Position numbers and translations under genes: made by a program. Below, piece by piece: positions 63,018 to 64,000 of a DNA stretch of 64,000 nt (position 1 is the first letter of the stretch; each line of letters starts with the position of its first letter). The stretch is from Oceanimonas pelagia. Its GTDB lineage: Bacteria; Pseudomonadota; Gammaproteobacteria; Enterobacterales; Aeromonadaceae. A model generated the notes under the pieces. It ran no database searches. It saw only the letters and a program-made list of their open reading frames with translations, and was not told where the DNA came from. The stretch spans positions 232,001 through 296,000 of the forward strand of contig NZ_CP118224.1 in NCBI RefSeq assembly GCF_030849025.1. The letters are read 5' to 3'.

Positions 63018-63553
63018 AGCGGACCGAACAGATCGCCCATCAGCCAGTTCAGTGCCTGCAGGGCGATAAAGGCCACCAGTATGCTCAGATCCAGCCCGCC
63101 CATGGGCGGAATGATGCGGCGCAGCGGGGCCAGCAGGGGCTCGGTGAGCTGGTACATGACGTATTCGATCTGGCTGCGGCCCTGGCTGACCCAGCTCAGC
63201 AGGGCGCGAATGATCAGAATCCAGAACAGCATGACCCCGGCCTTTTTCAGCACGGTGATAAGCCCCACCAGCACCACGGTACTCCAGTCGGCATAGAGCA
63301 GGTTCATGGCCTTGAACAGGGCCAGCTTCACCGTGGCCACAATCAGGGCCAGCAGCACCGCCGCCATGTCGATGCCGAAAAAGCCGGGGATCACCCGGCG
63401 CAGGGGTTTGAGCACCGGATTGGTGGCCTTGACCACGAACTGGCTGAAGGGGTTGTAGAAGTCGGCACGCACCAGTTGCAGCCAGATGCGCAGCAGCACC
63501 ACCATCAGGTAGAGGTCGAAAACCGTGTTGATCAGGTAATAAGCGGTGTTCAT
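63002..63553 (-). CDS. YggT-family membrane protein
   Basis: A 183-residue inner-membrane protein with two YggT repeats, each with a pair of hydrophobic helices and an arginine-containing LLRIWLQLVRADFYNPFSQFV / LIIRALLSWVSQGRS segment. The family neighbours proC and is proposed to affect membrane organisation or osmotic stress; function is not settled. It starts 10 bases after the proC stop. Confidence 0.92.
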   Translation of the reverse strand: MNTAYYLINTVFDLYLMVVLLRIWLQLVRADFYNPFSQFVVKATNPVLKPLRRVIPGFFGIDMAAVLLALIVATVKLALFKAMNLLYADWSTVVLVGLITVLKKAGVMLFWILIIRALLSWVSQGRSQIEYVMYQLTEPLLAPLRRIIPPMGGLDLSILVAFIALQALNWLMGDLFGPLWWQL

Positions 63554-63562
63554 GGTGCGTCC

Positions 63563-64000
63563 TTAAAGCTGGCGTTCCAGTTCCCGGGCCCGGGCCACGG
63601 CGGCGGCCATGGCATCCGCCACCAGGCGGTCGAGGCCGTTGTCGTTAAAGCGGCGAATGGCCTCGGCGGTGGTGCCGCCTTTTGAGGTAACCTGCTCGCG
63701 TAACTGGCTCAGCGACAGTTGCGGGTTGGCGGCCACCATGTTGGCAGCGCCCAGCGCGGTCTGCTGCACCAGCAGGCGGGCGTCATCGGCGGAAAAGCCG
63801 CTTTGCTCGGCCTGTCTGGCCATGGCTTCCATAAACAGAAAGAAATAGGCGGGGGCGCTGCCGGCGGCGGCAATCACCTGATTGATGCCGTCTTCCTCGT
63901 CCACCCACAGCGTCTTGCCCACCGCCTCCATCATGTGCTGGCAGTAGGCCCGATCGGCCTCGGCCACATGCGGCCGTGCATACAGGCCGGTCATGCCCAG
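63563..64000 (-). CDS. proC: Pyrroline-5-carboxylate reductase ProC (5' end outside window)
   Basis: The C-terminal 145 or so residues of ProC, which reduces pyrroline-5-carboxylate to proline. WVDEEDGINQVIAAAGSAPAYFFLFMEAM and the family signature GGTTAEAIRRFNDNGLDRLVADAM are present. The frame runs out of the window, so the NAD(P)H-binding N-terminus is not seen. With putA 33 kb away the window has both proline synthesis and degradation genes. Confidence 0.93.
   Translation of the reverse strand: MGMTGLYARPHVAEADRAYCQHMMEAVGKTLWVDEEDGINQVIAAAGSAPAYFFLFMEAMARQAEQSGFSADDARLLVQQTALGAANMVAANPQLSLSQLREQVTSKGGTTAEAIRRFNDNGLDRLVADAMAAAVARARELERQL

Overview
The window reads as an ordinary chromosomal segment of a GC-rich marine-type gammaproteobacterium. 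Gene content and order (rpsU-yqeY-dnaG-rpoD, tolC-nudF-yqiB-cpdA-yqiA-parE-parC, zapD-yacG-mutT, yggT-yggU-DUF4426-rdgB-hemW) fit the Aeromonadales, and the GC content suggests the Oceanimonas/Zobellella/Oceanisphaera group. That placement is inferred from protein resemblance and synteny; no search was run. No phage, insertion sequence, CRISPR array or plasmid module was seen.

Layout. 1-8.2 kb: the end of a PhoD-like phosphatase gene, a VOC protein, then a four-gene minus-strand catabolic operon (SAF-domain subunit, UxaA-family lyase, enolase-superfamily enzyme, BCCT transporter) with a divergent FCD-type GntR regulator, then a Cys-rich DUF2797 protein. 8.2-12.2 kb: a BtsS/BtsR pyruvate-type two-component system followed by a CstA/BtsT-family transporter whose promoter carries a BtsR-type tandem operator. 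12.3-17.2 kb: a SIRT4-like sirtuin and two cyclic-di-GMP proteins. 17.3-22.1 kb: tRNA-Ile2(CAU) and the macromolecular synthesis operon. 22.3-31.9 kb: tsaD, plsY, folB, uppP, cca, putA, an unrecognised membrane protein and a YgiM-like protein. 32-42.7 kb: a Pit phosphate transporter with its DUF47 partner, a CYTH/CHAD triphosphatase, a PspA-type mini-operon, glnE, lpxL and hldE. 42.7-50 kb: a TctD/TctE two-component system with a linked periplasmic binding protein, divergent from tctCBA plus an AbrB-family gene. 50-64 kb: FKBP, tolC, nudF, cpdA, parE/parC, mutT, zapD, hemW, rdgB and the start-truncated proC.

The most unusual signal is not a gene. Six loci carry tandem 7-bp repeats that look different (GTGAGGG, ATTAGGG, GTGAGAC, GTAAGAC) but fit one degenerate consensus, RTDAGRV. 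They abut the 3' ends of nine genes, always oriented so that the gene reads into the purine-rich GTGAGG-type strand. Almost every unit holds a stop codon (TGA, TAA or TAG), and because 7 is not a multiple of 3 an array closes all three frames. The stop codons of tsaD, plsY, glnE, mutT and the DUF4426 gene lie within the repeats themselves. Between convergent genes the arrays face each other as long imperfect inverted repeats. A second, unrelated family of REP-like palindromes is also present, one copy of which forms the C-terminal codons of the sirtuin.

Start codons were moved from the longest open frame wherever a Shine-Dalgarno sequence or the family's usual N-terminus argued for it; these choices are stated in the entries.
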